A stretch of 64,000 nucleotides of DNA from Janthinobacterium silvisoli (GTDB lineage: Bacteria; Pseudomonadota; Gammaproteobacteria; Burkholderiales; Burkholderiaceae_D): positions 1,426,001 to 1,490,000 of the forward strand of contig NZ_JACHCL010000001.1 of NCBI RefSeq assembly GCF_014200725.1. The letters are read 5' to 3'. Position numbers and translations under genes: made by a program. Shown here in pieces: positions 10,055 through 18,769 of the stretch (its first letter is position 1; every line of letters begins with the position of its first letter). Under the pieces are notes generated by a model that had not been told where the DNA came from, ran no database searches, and saw only the letters and a program-made list of their open reading frames with translations.

Positions 10055-10489
10055 ATGTCCGACAACCAAGACGATCAAAGCCTAGACGACGACTGGGGCG
10101 CGGCCATTGCCGAGCAAGCCAAGGCGGAAGCCGAAGCCTTGCAAAACCAGGCCGCCAATACCGCCAGCGCGGCCAGCGCCGCCGTGTTCAAGGACTTTTC
10201 CAAGCAAGCCTCGAAGTCCGAGACGCATAACGATATCGATTTCATCCTCGATATTCCCGTACAGCTGACGGTGGAACTGGGCCGCACCAAGATCGCCATC
10301 AAGAACTTGCTGCAACTGGCGCAAGGTTCCGTGGTGGAACTCGACGGCCTGGCTGGCGAACCGATGGACGTGCTGGTCAACGGCTGCCTGATCGCCCAGG
10401 GCGAAGTGGTGGTGGTGAACGACAAGTTCGGTATCCGCCTGACCGATATCATCACGCCGTCCGAACGCATCCGAAAACTGAATAAATGA
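10055..10489 (+). CDS. fliN: Flagellar motor switch protein FliN
   Basis: The protein has 144 residues. FliN forms the base of the C ring and docks FliH. After a variable acidic/Ala-rich N-terminus of about 60 residues comes the SpoA domain: ILDIPVQLTVELGRTKIAIK, LLQLAQGSVVELD and the end GIRLTDIITPSERIRKL. A strong site AGGAGAG precedes the ATG. The stop overlaps the fliO start by 4 bases. Confidence 0.97.
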   Translation: MSDNQDDQSLDDDWGAAIAEQAKAEAEALQNQAANTASAASAAVFKDFSKQASKSETHNDIDFILDIPVQLTVELGRTKIAIKNLLQLAQGSVVELDGLAGEPMDVLVNGCLIAQGEVVVVNDKFGIRLTDIITPSERIRKLNK

Positions 10490-11082
10490 AGCCTGGCCTG
10501 TTGATTTCCACCGTGCTGCTGCCGCTGGCGGCCGCATGCTGTATCGCCCATGCTGCGCCTGCGGCCACTCCAGCTCCCGAGGCCGCCGCCTCGATCAGCG
10601 CCAGCGCTCCTGACGCAGCAGCCAGCACCGCTTCTGTGCCAGTCGCATCCGCACCCGAAGCCAGTACACCGGCTGCCGCCCCGCTACCCGCCATGCCTGC
10701 CGGCCCGCCGATGACGATGGCGACGCCCACCAGTTCGGCTGGCAGCTTGCTGCAAACCATTTTTGCCCTGATCTTCGTGCTGGCCCTGCTGATGGGCCTG
10801 GCCTGGTTCATGAAACGCTACGGCGCCAAAGCCATGGGCAGCAATGCGAAGATGCGCGTCGTCAGTTCGCTCAGCCTGGGCGGACGCGAGCGCGTGGTGC
10901 TGATCGAAGTTGGCGACCAGTGGATCGTCGTCGGCGCTTCGCCCGGCCGTGTCAATGCGCTGGCGACCGTGCCGCGCCAGGAAAGCGATTTGCCCCAGCT
11001 GGCGGCCGCACAAAATGGCCCTGCTGCAGCCAATTTTTCCGAATGGCTGAAACAGACCATCGAAAAGCGTAATGGGAAATAA
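10486..11082 (+). CDS. fliO: Flagellar biosynthetic protein FliO
   Basis: The protein has 198 residues. FliO helps the FliP ring of the export gate to form. It starts with a signal-like segment ([15 protein letters not shown]), then an Ala/Pro/Ser-rich linker of about 60 residues, one membrane helix near 84-105 ([18 protein letters not shown]), and the cytoplasmic FliO domain with [20 protein letters not shown]. The cleavable-looking N-terminus together with an internal helix is common in betaproteobacterial FliO. It is translationally coupled to fliN. Confidence 0.9.
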   Translation: MKPGLLISTVLLPLAAACCIAHAAPAATPAPEAAASISASAPDAAASTASVPVASAPEASTPAAAPLPAMPAGPPMTMATPTSSAGSLLQTIFALIFVLALLMGLAWFMKRYGAKAMGSNAKMRVVSSLSLGGRERVVLIEVGDQWIVVGASPGRVNALATVPRQESDLPQLAAAQNGPAAANFSEWLKQTIEKRNGK

Positions 11083-11866
11083 GCAGACGATGGCCTCGAA
11101 CACCTTGCAACCTTATCTGCAACCTCATCCTTATCTGAAATGGCTGCTGGCCGCAGCTGCTTTGGCCTTGCCGCTGTGGGCGCTGGCCGAACCGGGTATC
11201 CCGGCCTTCAGCAGCACGCCAGCGCCGGGCGGCGGCCAGAATTACTCGCTGCCGGTGCAGACGCTCATCCTGATGACGTCGCTTACCTTTCTGCCGGCGG
11301 CCCTGCTGATGATGACCTGCTTTACGCGCATCATCATCGTGCTGTCCCTGCTGCGCCAGGCGATCGGCACGCAGTCGGCGCCGCCCAACCAGGTAATGGT
11401 AGGGCTAGCTCTGTTTCTCACGCTGTTCGTGATGGGCCCCGTGTTCGACAAGATTTATACGGACGCTTATTTGCCCTACCAGGAAAACAAGCTGACCATG
11501 CAGGCAGCGCTGGACAAGGGTGTGGAGCCTTTGAAAACCTTTATGCTGAAACAGACGCGCCAGACGGATCTGGCGCTGTTTGCCAAGATGTCGCGTTCGC
11601 CCGCCCTGCAAGGGCCGGAAGACGTGCCGCTGCGCATACTGGTGCCCGCGTTTGTGACCAGCGAACTGAAGACGGCGTTCCAGATCGGCTTTGCCATTTT
11701 TATCCCCTTTTTGATCATCGACATGGTAGTGGCCAGCGTGCTGATGTCGATGGGCATGATGATGATGTCGCCGGCGACCATTTCGCTGCCGTTCAAGCTG
11801 ATGCTGTTCGTGCTGGTCGATGGCTGGCAGTTGCTGCTGGGCTCCCTGTCGCAAAGTTTTTACTAG
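11072..11866 (+). CDS. fliP: Flagellar export gate protein FliP
   Basis: FliP forms the pentameric core of the flagellar type III export channel. The ORF has 264 residues from the ATG at 11072, which overlaps fliO; an in-frame ATG at 11090 preceded by GGGAAA is an equally good start (258 residues). A signal peptide ends near ALA-EPG, and the family blocks follow: [40 protein letters not shown], and the end [20 protein letters not shown]. Confidence 0.95.
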   Translation: MGNKQTMASNTLQPYLQPHPYLKWLLAAAALALPLWALAEPGIPAFSSTPAPGGGQNYSLPVQTLILMTSLTFLPAALLMMTCFTRIIIVLSLLRQAIGTQSAPPNQVMVGLALFLTLFVMGPVFDKIYTDAYLPYQENKLTMQAALDKGVEPLKTFMLKQTRQTDLALFAKMSRSPALQGPEDVPLRILVPAFVTSELKTAFQIGFAIFIPFLIIDMVVASVLMSMGMMMMSPATISLPFKLMLFVLVDGWQLLLGSLSQSFY

Positions 11867-11875
11867 GGAGGCGCG

Positions 11876-12145
11876 ATGACACCCGAAAGCGTCATGACGA
11901 TGGGCCGCCAGGCCATGGAGATCACCCTGATGGTGGCCGCGCCCATGCTGCTGGTGGCCCTGATCATCGGTTTGCTGGTCAGTATTTTCCAGGCGGCCAC
12001 GCAGATCAACGAGGCCACCCTGTCCTTCATCCCCAAACTGGTCGGCATCTTCGTCGCCATGATCGTGGCGGGCCCATGGATACTGTCCGTGCTGGTCGAC
12101 TACATGCGCCAGATCCTGGCGGGCATCCCCAGCCTGGTCAACTAA
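11876..12145 (+). CDS. fliQ: Flagellar export gate protein FliQ
   Basis: The protein has 89 residues with two membrane helices, the standard size. FliQ packs around the FliP-FliR core in the export gate. Family phrases are present: MTPESVMTMGRQAMEITLMV at the start, and ATQINEATLSFIPKL between the helices. It sits 9 bases after fliP and 21 before fliR. Confidence 0.96.
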   Translation: MTPESVMTMGRQAMEITLMVAAPMLLVALIIGLLVSIFQAATQINEATLSFIPKLVGIFVAMIVAGPWILSVLVDYMRQILAGIPSLVN

Positions 12146-12166
12146 GTTGCCGCAAGACTTGCCGCC

Positions 12167-13030
12167 ATGCTGACCCTTTCCAGCATCGAGCTCAATACCT
12201 GGATCGCAGCATTGCTGTGGCCGCTTAGCCGCATCCTCGGCTTGCTGGCGGCCGCGCCGCTGTTCGGCAACGCAGCAGTACCCATCAGCGTGAAAGTCTC
12301 GCTGGGCGCGCTGCTGGCCATGATCATCGCCCCCACCGTGCCCGCCCTGCCCGCCACCGACCCGATGTCGCTGGCAGGTTTGCTGATACTCACGCAGGAA
12401 ATGCTGGTGGGCCTGGCGATGGGCTTTACCGTACGCATCGTGTTTTCCTCCATCGAAATGGCGGGTGAGATCAGCAGCCTGACGATGGGCCTGGGTTTCG
12501 CCTCCTTCTTCGATCCGCAGACCAAGGGCCGCTCGTCGGCCATCAGCCAGTTCCTGGTGATGCTGGCCACCTTGATGTTTTTGACCATCAACGGCCACCT
12601 GATCTTGCTGGCGGCGCTGGCCGAAAGTTTCGTCAGCCTGCCCATATCCGCCTCGCCGATTAGCGGTGGCGGTTTCCAGCAATTGGCACTGTGGGGCGGG
12701 GAAATCTTCCGCACCGGCTTGCAGATCGCCTTGCCCGTGGTCGCCGCCTTGCTGCTGACCAACGTGGCGCTGGGCATCCTGACGCGTGCCGCGCCCCAGC
12801 TCAATATCTTCGGTATCGGTTTTCCCGTCACCCTGGGAGTGGGCTTGCTGGCGATCAGCATGGTATTGCCCTATCTGTCCACGCCATTCCAGAACATGTT
12901 TATGCGCGGCATAGAAACCGTACGGCTGTTGCCGCGCAGCTTCGCCACGCGTGACCGCCCGCCGCCGCTGCCGCCCAATCCGCTGCGCCCGGCGCCAGTT
13001 ATCAAGCCAACCGCGCCGGCCACGCCCTGA
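12167..13030 (+). CDS. fliR: Flagellar export gate protein FliR
   Basis: The protein has 287 residues. FliR completes the FliP5-FliR1 core of the export gate and contacts FlhB. About six hydrophobic helices are visible, with the family phrases PLSRILGLLAAAPLFGN, TQEMLVGLAMGFTVRIVFSS and LGILTRAAPQLNIFGIGFPV. A proline-rich tail of about 25 residues extends beyond the usual end. It is the last gene of the fliL operon and converges with the argO-like gene, with 15 bases between stops and no visible terminator. Confidence 0.96.
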   Translation: MLTLSSIELNTWIAALLWPLSRILGLLAAAPLFGNAAVPISVKVSLGALLAMIIAPTVPALPATDPMSLAGLLILTQEMLVGLAMGFTVRIVFSSIEMAGEISSLTMGLGFASFFDPQTKGRSSAISQFLVMLATLMFLTINGHLILLAALAESFVSLPISASPISGGGFQQLALWGGEIFRTGLQIALPVVAALLLTNVALGILTRAAPQLNIFGIGFPVTLGVGLLAISMVLPYLSTPFQNMFMRGIETVRLLPRSFATRDRPPPLPPNPLRPAPVIKPTAPATP

Positions 13031-13045
13031 AGTGTCAAGCCAGGA

Positions 13046-13696
13046 TTAAAAACCGGCCAGCGCATGGCGCAGCAACAGCGCCGCCAGGACGAACATGGTC
13101 ACGCCGATCAAGCCATCGAGCACCCGCCAGGCGGCCGGCCGGGCAAACCAGGGCGCCAGCCAGCGCGAACCGAAGCCCAATAAACTGAACCAGAACAGGC
13201 TGGCGGTGCTGGCGCCCAGAATAAAGCAGCCGCGCAGTGTGGCTGGCTGCTGGGCGCCGATACTGCCCACCAGCAATACCGTATCGAGATAGACATGCGG
13301 GTTGAGCAAGGTAAAAGCCGCTGCCTGCGCCAGCACGGCTTTCAAGCTGAGTCCGCCACCGCCTTCGGCCGCCCGTAACTGCTGCGGCCGCCGCGCACGC
13401 TGCAAGGCTTGCCAGCCATACACCGCGAGGAAAACCGCACCGGCCAGCGCCAGCAGACTGGCCAGCATGGGGCGCTGGCCCAGCGCCTGGGCCATGCCCA
13501 GCACGCCGGCTGCGATCAGCACGGCGTCAGCCAGGGCGCAAAACAGCACCACGGGACCGACATGTTCGCGCCGCAAGCCTTGCCGCAAGACAAAGGCATT
13601 TTGCGAGCCGATGGCAACGATGAGTCCCAGTCCCAGCGCCAGGCCCTGGAAAAAGATGGAAAAAGCGAGTGGCATGGTGGTGGTTGAAATAGTCAT
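13046..13696 (-). CDS. argO: LysE/ArgO-family amino acid exporter
   Basis: The product has about 216 residues and probably exports L-arginine, L-lysine or toxic analogues across the inner membrane. Five to six membrane helices are seen, with the family signature GLIVAIGSQNAFVLRQGL near the N-terminus and FTLLNPHVYLDTVLLVG in the middle. I take the start at 13696 (MTISTTT); 13675 and an upstream extension to 13732 are possible. It is divergent from an argP-type regulator, the typical ArgP-ArgO pairing. The exact substrate is inferred. Confidence 0.88.
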   Translation of the reverse strand: MTISTTTMPLAFSIFFQGLALGLGLIVAIGSQNAFVLRQGLRREHVGPVVLFCALADAVLIAAGVLGMAQALGQRPMLASLLALAGAVFLAVYGWQALQRARRPQQLRAAEGGGGLSLKAVLAQAAAFTLLNPHVYLDTVLLVGSIGAQQPATLRGCFILGASTASLFWFSLLGFGSRWLAPWFARPAAWRVLDGLIGVTMFVLAALLLRHALAGF

Positions 13697-13770
13697 GCGG
13701 CGCATCTTGCCTGCATCAACGAATGAAGGCAAACTACCTTTTCTTCATCAAATTAAGTTTCACTTACCTT

Positions 13771-14667
13771 ATGCTCGATTATTCCGCCCTTGTTGCATTG
13801 GCCACGGTGATACGTGTAGGCAGCTTCGAGCGCGCGGCGCGCGCATTGCATGTCACGCCGTCGGCTGTTTCGCAACGCGTGCGCCTGCTCGAAGACCGGG
13901 TCGGCTGCGCACTGGTGATCCGCGACCAGCCTTGCCGCGCCACCGAAACGGGCCGGCGTTTGTGCCAGCATGTCGATCAGGTGCAATTGCTGGAACAGGA
14001 TTTGCACGGCAGCCTGCCAACGCTGGCTACGCAGGATGCGCCACGCGCCCCCCTTCCCGTCGCCGTGAATGCCGACAGCCTGGCCACCTGGCTGGCGCCA
14101 GCCATCGCTGCGTTTGCAGCGGAGCATCCTGTATTGATGGAAGTAGCCGTCGATGACCAGGACCATACGGCCGAATGGTTGCGCAACGGTACCGTGCTGG
14201 CGGCCGTCACTTCCACCGCGCGGCCCGCTTCCGGCTGCCATAGCCGCCCGCTGGGCGCCATGCGCTACATTGCAGCGGCCAGCCCCGCTTTCATGCAGCG
14301 CTATTTCTCCGAGGGTGCAGGCGCCGGCAGCCTGGCGCTGGCGCCCAGCCTGGTGTTCAATCTCAAGGATACCTTGCAGGAACGCTGGGTGCGCCGCCTG
14401 TGCCATCGCCATGTCGACCTGCCACGGCATACCTTGCCTTCGCCGCAGGCCTTTGCCACGGCCGCGCTGGCTGGCATGGGCTGGGGCTTGCATCCGCAAG
14501 CGCTGATCTCCCCTTACCTGGCCGATGGCACACTGGTGGAATTGCTGCCCGACAGCGCGCTCGACGTGCCGCTGTACTGGCACACGGCGCGCGCCAGCTC
14601 GGGCCTGCTGGAGCAATTGAGCCAGGCCATCGAGGCCGCTGCCCATGCAGCCCTACTGGCTGCCTGA
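13771..14667 (+). CDS. argP: LysR-type regulator of the ArgP/LysG group
   Basis: The protein has 298 residues. ArgP activates the exporter gene when arginine or a related effector is present. The N-terminal winged helix-turn-helix covers about residues 3-60 (SFERAARALHVTPSAVSQRV), followed by the substrate-binding domain. The start is the ATG at 13771 giving MLDYSALVAL; upstream codons would run into the divergent promoter. Its last 15 bases overlap the convergent MFS 3' end copy. A second, diverged copy of its final 77 codons lies at 17257-17490. Confidence 0.9.
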   Translation: MLDYSALVALATVIRVGSFERAARALHVTPSAVSQRVRLLEDRVGCALVIRDQPCRATETGRRLCQHVDQVQLLEQDLHGSLPTLATQDAPRAPLPVAVNADSLATWLAPAIAAFAAEHPVLMEVAVDDQDHTAEWLRNGTVLAAVTSTARPASGCHSRPLGAMRYIAAASPAFMQRYFSEGAGAGSLALAPSLVFNLKDTLQERWVRRLCHRHVDLPRHTLPSPQAFATAALAGMGWGLHPQALISPYLADGTLVELLPDSALDVPLYWHTARASSGLLEQLSQAIEAAAHAALLAA

Positions 14668-14760
14668 GCGCCAGCGCCGTACGTCAACATGCAGCTGCCA
14701 TTGCTGGTGTTTCACCAGATAACGCAAGCCGACCATGGCGGCCGCCAGGCACGATATGCC
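14435..14760. repeat. Left copy of diverged direct repeat (argP/MFS 3' ends)
   Basis: This stretch matches 17258-17583 at a constant offset of 2823 bases, with roughly 90 percent identity by hand count. It contains the end of argP and the end of the convergent MFS gene. Differences in the coding part are mostly at third codon positions, as expected between two genomes rather than from decay of a local duplicate. Confidence 0.9.
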
Positions 14761-14763
14761 AGC
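14653..14763 (-). pseudogene. 3' fragment of the MFS transporter gene
   Basis: Read on the minus strand, this encodes only the last 36 or so residues of the exporter at 17476-18723, with VGLRYLVKHQQWQLHVDVRR here against VGVRYLVKYQQLQLHVDVRR in the intact gene. It ends at a TAG where the intact gene uses TAA. Homology stops near 14760, where AT-rich foreign sequence begins. It is a remnant created when the insert arrived. Confidence 0.85.
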
Positions 14764-15131
14764 AATATTAAGCGACATATCACTCAGTAAGATAACCAGA
14801 AAAATAGTAAAGACCCACCGCGCATAACGCTATGTCTGAATACCTTCAAAATAGTCCCGATAAAAAATTTATTGCCTTACTGTTACCATCCTACTCTGAG
14901 CCATCCCATCCTGAACATTTAAAATTCACTCGGGAATTTACCAGTTGTAAAAAAAAATTCTGGTGCTGTAAAATTTTCGCAGGAGAGCAGCATTCGTGTT
15001 GCTTGAAGGATGGACTCCTTGGTTCTAGCCGACCAGTACACTATTCATACCCTCTTCGGTACGGATTTTTCGTTGACTACGTTCGATTTCTTAAACGGCC
15101 AGGCATTAAATCGAACGATGAAAGGTTAACG

Positions 15132-16070
15132 ATGCAATTCTCTTATAAAACTCTCAGCAGTACCTTCAGCCACTTCAACTCTGCTTTGAAGTCCAGAGGC
15201 TTGACTCTTCCTCTTGAGACTTCTCGGAATGTATGGGCTCAAATTGTACTGGGGAAAAATTTCTCTGCTGCAGCCGCCCACACTAAAGCCAAAGGGCTAG
15301 TGACTGCGATCCCAATTTCTGATGATTCAATTCGTGCGAATCTCCAAGTACGGAGTCGAGAGATTGGCCTTCAAGTAGCACAGGAGATTTTTTCTGAAGC
15401 GATTGAGCCTGATATTGCGGAACTATCACAGGCAATGCAAGAATTGATTGAGGTTATCAATTTAGAGCCGCATTTGTGCGTAATGAGTGTTTTGAGTGAT
15501 AGTTCTGGTTTGGGGTTACTGGACTCAAAAAAACCAGGATACTTTCCTGTGAGTAAATTCGGAACCGTTGATCTCACTGAGAACGAAGTATCTTGGCTGA
15601 AAAGCAGCTCGCGATTAGCGGCAAATACCATCAATACTTTGGCCGGGAAAAATAGGAAAGCATTCTTCAATATTTTTGCAGAAAATCATAGAGAAAATAA
15701 TAATAAATACGATGAGGTATTTGGAAAACACTTTGCCGCAGCAATAGAGCCAACTTGCATAACAATTGTCCAAGCACTTCTTGAAGAATTTGAACCTGCC
15801 GACATATCTAATTGGTTTCTCGACTTTGATCAGATTCGAGATATTGTATTCACTGTCTTTGAGCGAGCTTGCGGGCAGAACCGTGATTGGCTTAAGCCAG
15901 ATGGAGACTTAGCAGAAGCAGTAACTGATCATGTTGCGGTTAGGCTCCGAGAAGCCTTAAAGTGGATGGCTGAACAAGCAAATATTGGGGAAATAGATGA
16001 TTCGCCCTTACAAACACTTATGCAATCTGCAAGGCTCGCAATGCGCAAGATGTTAAATAATTACGATTAA
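15132..16070 (+). CDS. Unrecognised protein, possible partner of the nuclease
   Basis: I do not recognise this 312-residue product. The ATG at 15132 has a near-ideal site (GAAAGG, 7 bases before it); the frame is open back to 14832 but that extension is Cys- and aromatic-rich and lacks such a site. The protein is soluble, without membrane segments or signal peptide. The N-terminal part (about 1-60) has a Ser/Leu-rich helix and the phrase VWAQIVLGKNFSAAA; the rest looks helical and acidic. Base use is AT-rich like the next gene and unlike the chromosome. A hairpin follows the stop, so it may be transcribed apart from the nuclease gene. Confidence 0.65.
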   Translation: MQFSYKTLSSTFSHFNSALKSRGLTLPLETSRNVWAQIVLGKNFSAAAAHTKAKGLVTAIPISDDSIRANLQVRSREIGLQVAQEIFSEAIEPDIAELSQAMQELIEVINLEPHLCVMSVLSDSSGLGLLDSKKPGYFPVSKFGTVDLTENEVSWLKSSSRLAANTINTLAGKNRKAFFNIFAENHRENNNKYDEVFGKHFAAAIEPTCITIVQALLEEFEPADISNWFLDFDQIRDIVFTVFERACGQNRDWLKPDGDLAEAVTDHVAVRLREALKWMAEQANIGEIDDSPLQTLMQSARLAMRKMLNNYD

Positions 16071-16093
16071 AAGCCTAGGTTTTCGCATCGCAA

Positions 16094-16120
16094 GGTGACT
16101 GATTTTTATAATCAGTCACC
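16094..16120. terminator. Perfect 10-bp hairpin after the unknown gene
   Basis: GGTGACTGAT at 16094-16103 and ATCAGTCACC at 16111-16120 pair perfectly around a 7-base AT loop, 24 bases after the stop codon. No T run follows, so it may be a stabilising 3' hairpin, a weak terminator or a protein-binding palindrome rather than a classical terminator. Bases 16121-16207 are very AT-rich and could hold a promoter for the nuclease gene. Confidence 0.55.
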
Positions 16121-16207
16121 CCTCCCTTCCCAAAAATTACTACCAAAATATTAATTTTAAAAATTCTCATATTACGTCTAATTATTTCAATAAAAATTGA
16201 AAATTAC

Positions 16208-17229
16208 ATGCATCCAACTGAGCACTCATCAATAAATTTCGAAAAATTAGTCGGTGAACTACTTCATAAGGTAGAAGGTCACGCAGTCAAAACTGGTCTA
16301 AATATTAGGCAAGACAATGGCCAAATACTTGAAGTCGATGTTATATTTGGCCCCCGCATAATTTGAGCGTCGTCGAAGTAAAACATTATCGATATTTATC
16401 GCCCCCTAGCGTCGATCTATTTATGCGAGCTTTACGACGAACCAAGACTATCAAGTCCCTATTAAAAGCAAAACGTGGACTACTTGTCATTTCATGCCGT
16501 TTAAACCCTCAACTTGAAGCCGCTGCCAAGAATGAAGATATTGAAGTATGGGACTCTGATCGACTCTTTCAAGAAGCAACTGCGTTTCCCTCACTATTAC
16601 TTAAATTCGAACAATTATTTGAAGTAAGCGCACCGGTTACAATTTCCACAGAAAATCAACCACAGGTAGAAAATTTTCAAAATACATCCGAGCAAGCTAA
16701 AGGACAAACCCTTTCGGAATCGTTTTTAGCAATCCAACCAGGAAGAGAGGGCTCAAGGGACTTTGAAGGGGCTTGCATTAATGCATTGAAATATTTATTC
16801 GAAAAAGATTTACATGGGTGGCATGAGCAATGCGAAACTGAGGACGGACTGCATCGCCGTGATCTAGTATGCCGAATTCTCCCAAACTCAGAAGTTTGGC
16901 GTCTCATACTTTCTGATTTGAGTAGCAGATATGTTGTGTTCGAATTTAAAAATTATGGTGCTGCAATTACTCAAAGCGAAATCATTACAACCGAGAAGTA
17001 CCTATATCCATCTGCGCTAAGAAAAGTTGCGATAATCATTTCACCCCACGGATGCTCCCAGTCATCAATCCGGGTCATTCAGGGAGCAATGCGTGAACAC
17101 GGAAAATTGATACTGACTCTCACAGTCAAGGAAATTTCGGATTTGCTAGTTGGTAAAGATTGCGGTACTGACCCCAACACCTACCTATTCGAACAGGTAG
17201 ATAACTTCCTTATGGGCTTAGGTAGATAA
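16208..17229 (+). pseudogene. Tandem PD-(D/E)XK nuclease gene with a single-base frameshift
   Basis: The reading frame starting at ATG 16208 stops after 52 codons, while the rest reads from about 16333 to 17229 one frame over. Adding one C to the five-C run at 16351-16355 joins them into a 340-residue protein. Domain 1 (about 10-110) is like Mrr-type restriction nucleases: FEKLVGELLHKVEGH, then D44 in LEVDVIFG and E57-V-K59 in VVEVKHYR; the shift falls exactly between D44 and E57. Domain 2 (about 180-290) has a second such set: E187, D219 in RRDLVCRI, and E246/K248 in YVVFEFKNY. As it stands only truncated pieces are made, unless the run slips or the missing base is a sequencing error. Function, probably DNA cleavage in phage defence, is inferred from fold-like motifs. 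Confidence 0.75.
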
Positions 17230-17256
17230 GCTGCCCACGACGATAATACCTGTACA

Positions 17257-17490
17257 GTGCCTTCTTCCCAGGCGTTTGCCACGGCGGCCCTGGCCGGCAT
17301 GGGCTGGGGCTTGCATCCGCAGGCGCTGATCGCACCTTACCTTGCCGACGGCGCGCTGGTAGAACTGCTGCCCGACAGCGCGCTCGACGTGCCGCTGTAC
17401 TGGCACACGGCGCGTGCCAGCTCGGGCCTGCTGGAGCAATTGAGCCAGGCCATCGAGGCCGCCGCCCATGCGGCCTTATTGGCTGCCTGA
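17257..17490 (+). pseudogene. 3' fragment of argP
   Basis: These bases encode the last 77 residues of an ArgP protein differing from the intact copy at only a few residues (for example SSQAF for SPQAF), while many third codon positions differ. There is no start or DNA-binding domain. The purifying-selection pattern means this copy diverged as part of a working gene in another strain before arriving here, or that the other copy did. Confidence 0.88.
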
Positions 17491-17583
17491 GCGCCAGCGG
17501 CGCACATCAACATGCAGCTGCAGCTGCTGGTATTTCACCAGATAGCGCACGCCCACCAGGGCAGCCGTCACGCCAGACATGGC
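17258..17583. repeat. Right copy of diverged direct repeat (argP/MFS 3' ends)
   Basis: This is the partner of 14435-14760. It includes the argP fragment and the true end of the MFS gene. Together the two copies bracket the AT-rich insert so that argP on the left and the MFS gene on the right both keep complete ends. Confidence 0.9.
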
Positions 17584-18723
17584 CGCGATGCCCAGCGCCC
17601 AGCGGGGGCCGAAGGTGTCGGCTACCCAGCCCACGATGGGCGCACCGAGTGGCGTGCCACCGGCCATGATCGCCAGCAAAATCGCCATCACCCGGCCCCG
17701 CATCGCGGGCGTGGTGGACAATTGCACGCTGCTGTTGACGCTGGTGGTAAAAGTTTGCGCAGCGATACCGACCGGCACCAAGAGCAAACCGAACAGCCAG
17801 TAATTGGGCATCACGGCGGCCAGCGCGCAGCCGATGCCGAACAGGGCGGCGGCGCCCAGCAGCAGCGGCATACGCGGCTGCGCGCGGCCGGCCGCCATCA
17901 GCGCGCCGGCCACCGAACCACACGCCATGATGGAACTGAGCAAGCCATACTGGCCCGGCCCGGCATGGAAGGCGGTGACGGACATGGTCGACAGGAAGAT
18001 GGGGAAGTTCAAGCCGAAGGTGCCGATCAGGAATAGCATCAGCAAGATGGCCATCAGGTCGGGCCGCTGGCCTACATAACGGAAACCTTCGCCCAGGCTG
18101 GCCCTGGTCGCGGCGATGCGCGGTGCCCGGCGCAGCAATTGCACGCGCAGCAGCAACAGTGAAGCGATGACGGCGGCGAACGAGGCCGCATTGATGATGA
18201 AGACCCAGCCGCTGCCCACGCTGCTGATCAGCAAACCTGCCACGGCCGGACCCAGCATGCGCGCCGCATTGAAGGAGGTGGAATTGAGCGCCACCGCATT
18301 CGTCAGATCTTCTTCGCCGACAATTTCAGAAACAAAGGTCTGGCGCACGGGCGAATCGAAGGCTGTTACGCAGCCCAACAGCAAAGCAAACACATACACT
18401 TGCCATAGCTGCACCGTGCCGCTGATGCATAGCAAGCCCAATCCCAGCGCCAGCAAGCCCATGGCCGCCTGCGTGCACAGCAGCAGCTTGCGCCGGTCCA
18501 GCAAATCGGCTGCCATACCCGTCAAGGGCAGCAGCAATAATTGCGGGCCGAACTGCAAGGCCATGACGATGCCGACGGCGCTGGCGTTGTGGTGCGTCAG
18601 TTCGCTCAGCACCAGCCAATCCTGCGCCGTGCGCTGCATCCAGGTGCCGACATTCGACACCAGGGCGCCGCCGGCCCAGATACGGTAATTGGGATTGCGT
18701 AGCGAACGGAAAGTATTGTGCAT
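17476..18723 (-). CDS. Major facilitator superfamily exporter (MFS_3, EntS-like)
   Basis: The protein has 415 residues and about twelve hydrophobic segments. It begins SLRNPNYRIWAGGALVSNVGTWMQ, a start typical of the MFS_3 group that includes the enterobactin exporter EntS, and has the loop motif AADLLDRRKLLL between helices 2 and 3. The substrate is unknown. A MarR-type regulator gene lies 47 bases upstream on the same strand, so the pair is probably a self-regulated drug or metabolite efflux unit. Its 3' end overlaps the argP fragment. Confidence 0.9.
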   Translation of the reverse strand: MHNTFRSLRNPNYRIWAGGALVSNVGTWMQRTAQDWLVLSELTHHNASAVGIVMALQFGPQLLLLPLTGMAADLLDRRKLLLCTQAAMGLLALGLGLLCISGTVQLWQVYVFALLLGCVTAFDSPVRQTFVSEIVGEEDLTNAVALNSTSFNAARMLGPAVAGLLISSVGSGWVFIINAASFAAVIASLLLLRVQLLRRAPRIAATRASLGEGFRYVGQRPDLMAILLMLFLIGTFGLNFPIFLSTMSVTAFHAGPGQYGLLSSIMACGSVAGALMAAGRAQPRMPLLLGAAALFGIGCALAAVMPNYWLFGLLLVPVGIAAQTFTTSVNSSVQLSTTPAMRGRVMAILLAIMAGGTPLGAPIVGWVADTFGPRWALGIAAMSGVTAALVGVRYLVKYQQLQLHVDVRRWRSGSQ

Positions 18724-18769
18724 CTGCGTGGGGGGACTCCTTGCCGGGGTAAATTTGTTTAGCGGCGCA

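Larger units (their letters stand above)
14764..17257. mobile_element. AT-rich accessory insertion carrying a nuclease gene (putative defence island)
   Basis: Base composition falls sharply against the GC-rich flanks, and homology of the flanking repeats stops at both edges. Cargo is an unknown 312-residue gene and a frameshifted double-nuclease gene. There is no integrase, transposase or terminal inverted repeat, so this is not a recognised mobile element but DNA brought in between two copies of the argP/MFS junction. Bases 14764-15131 hold no convincing gene: an open frame extends the next gene upstream by 100 codons, but its composition looks non-coding. Confidence 0.75.

Noticed and set aside
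11140..12228. A 362-codon plus-strand frame over fliP-fliQ
   Set aside because: It is out of frame with the clearly conserved fliP and fliQ and has shadow-type composition.
14832..15131. Longer version of the island gene (412 residues)
   Set aside because: The extra 100 codons have odd composition, and the ATG at 15132 has a near-ideal ribosome binding site. The extension is kept only as an alternative.
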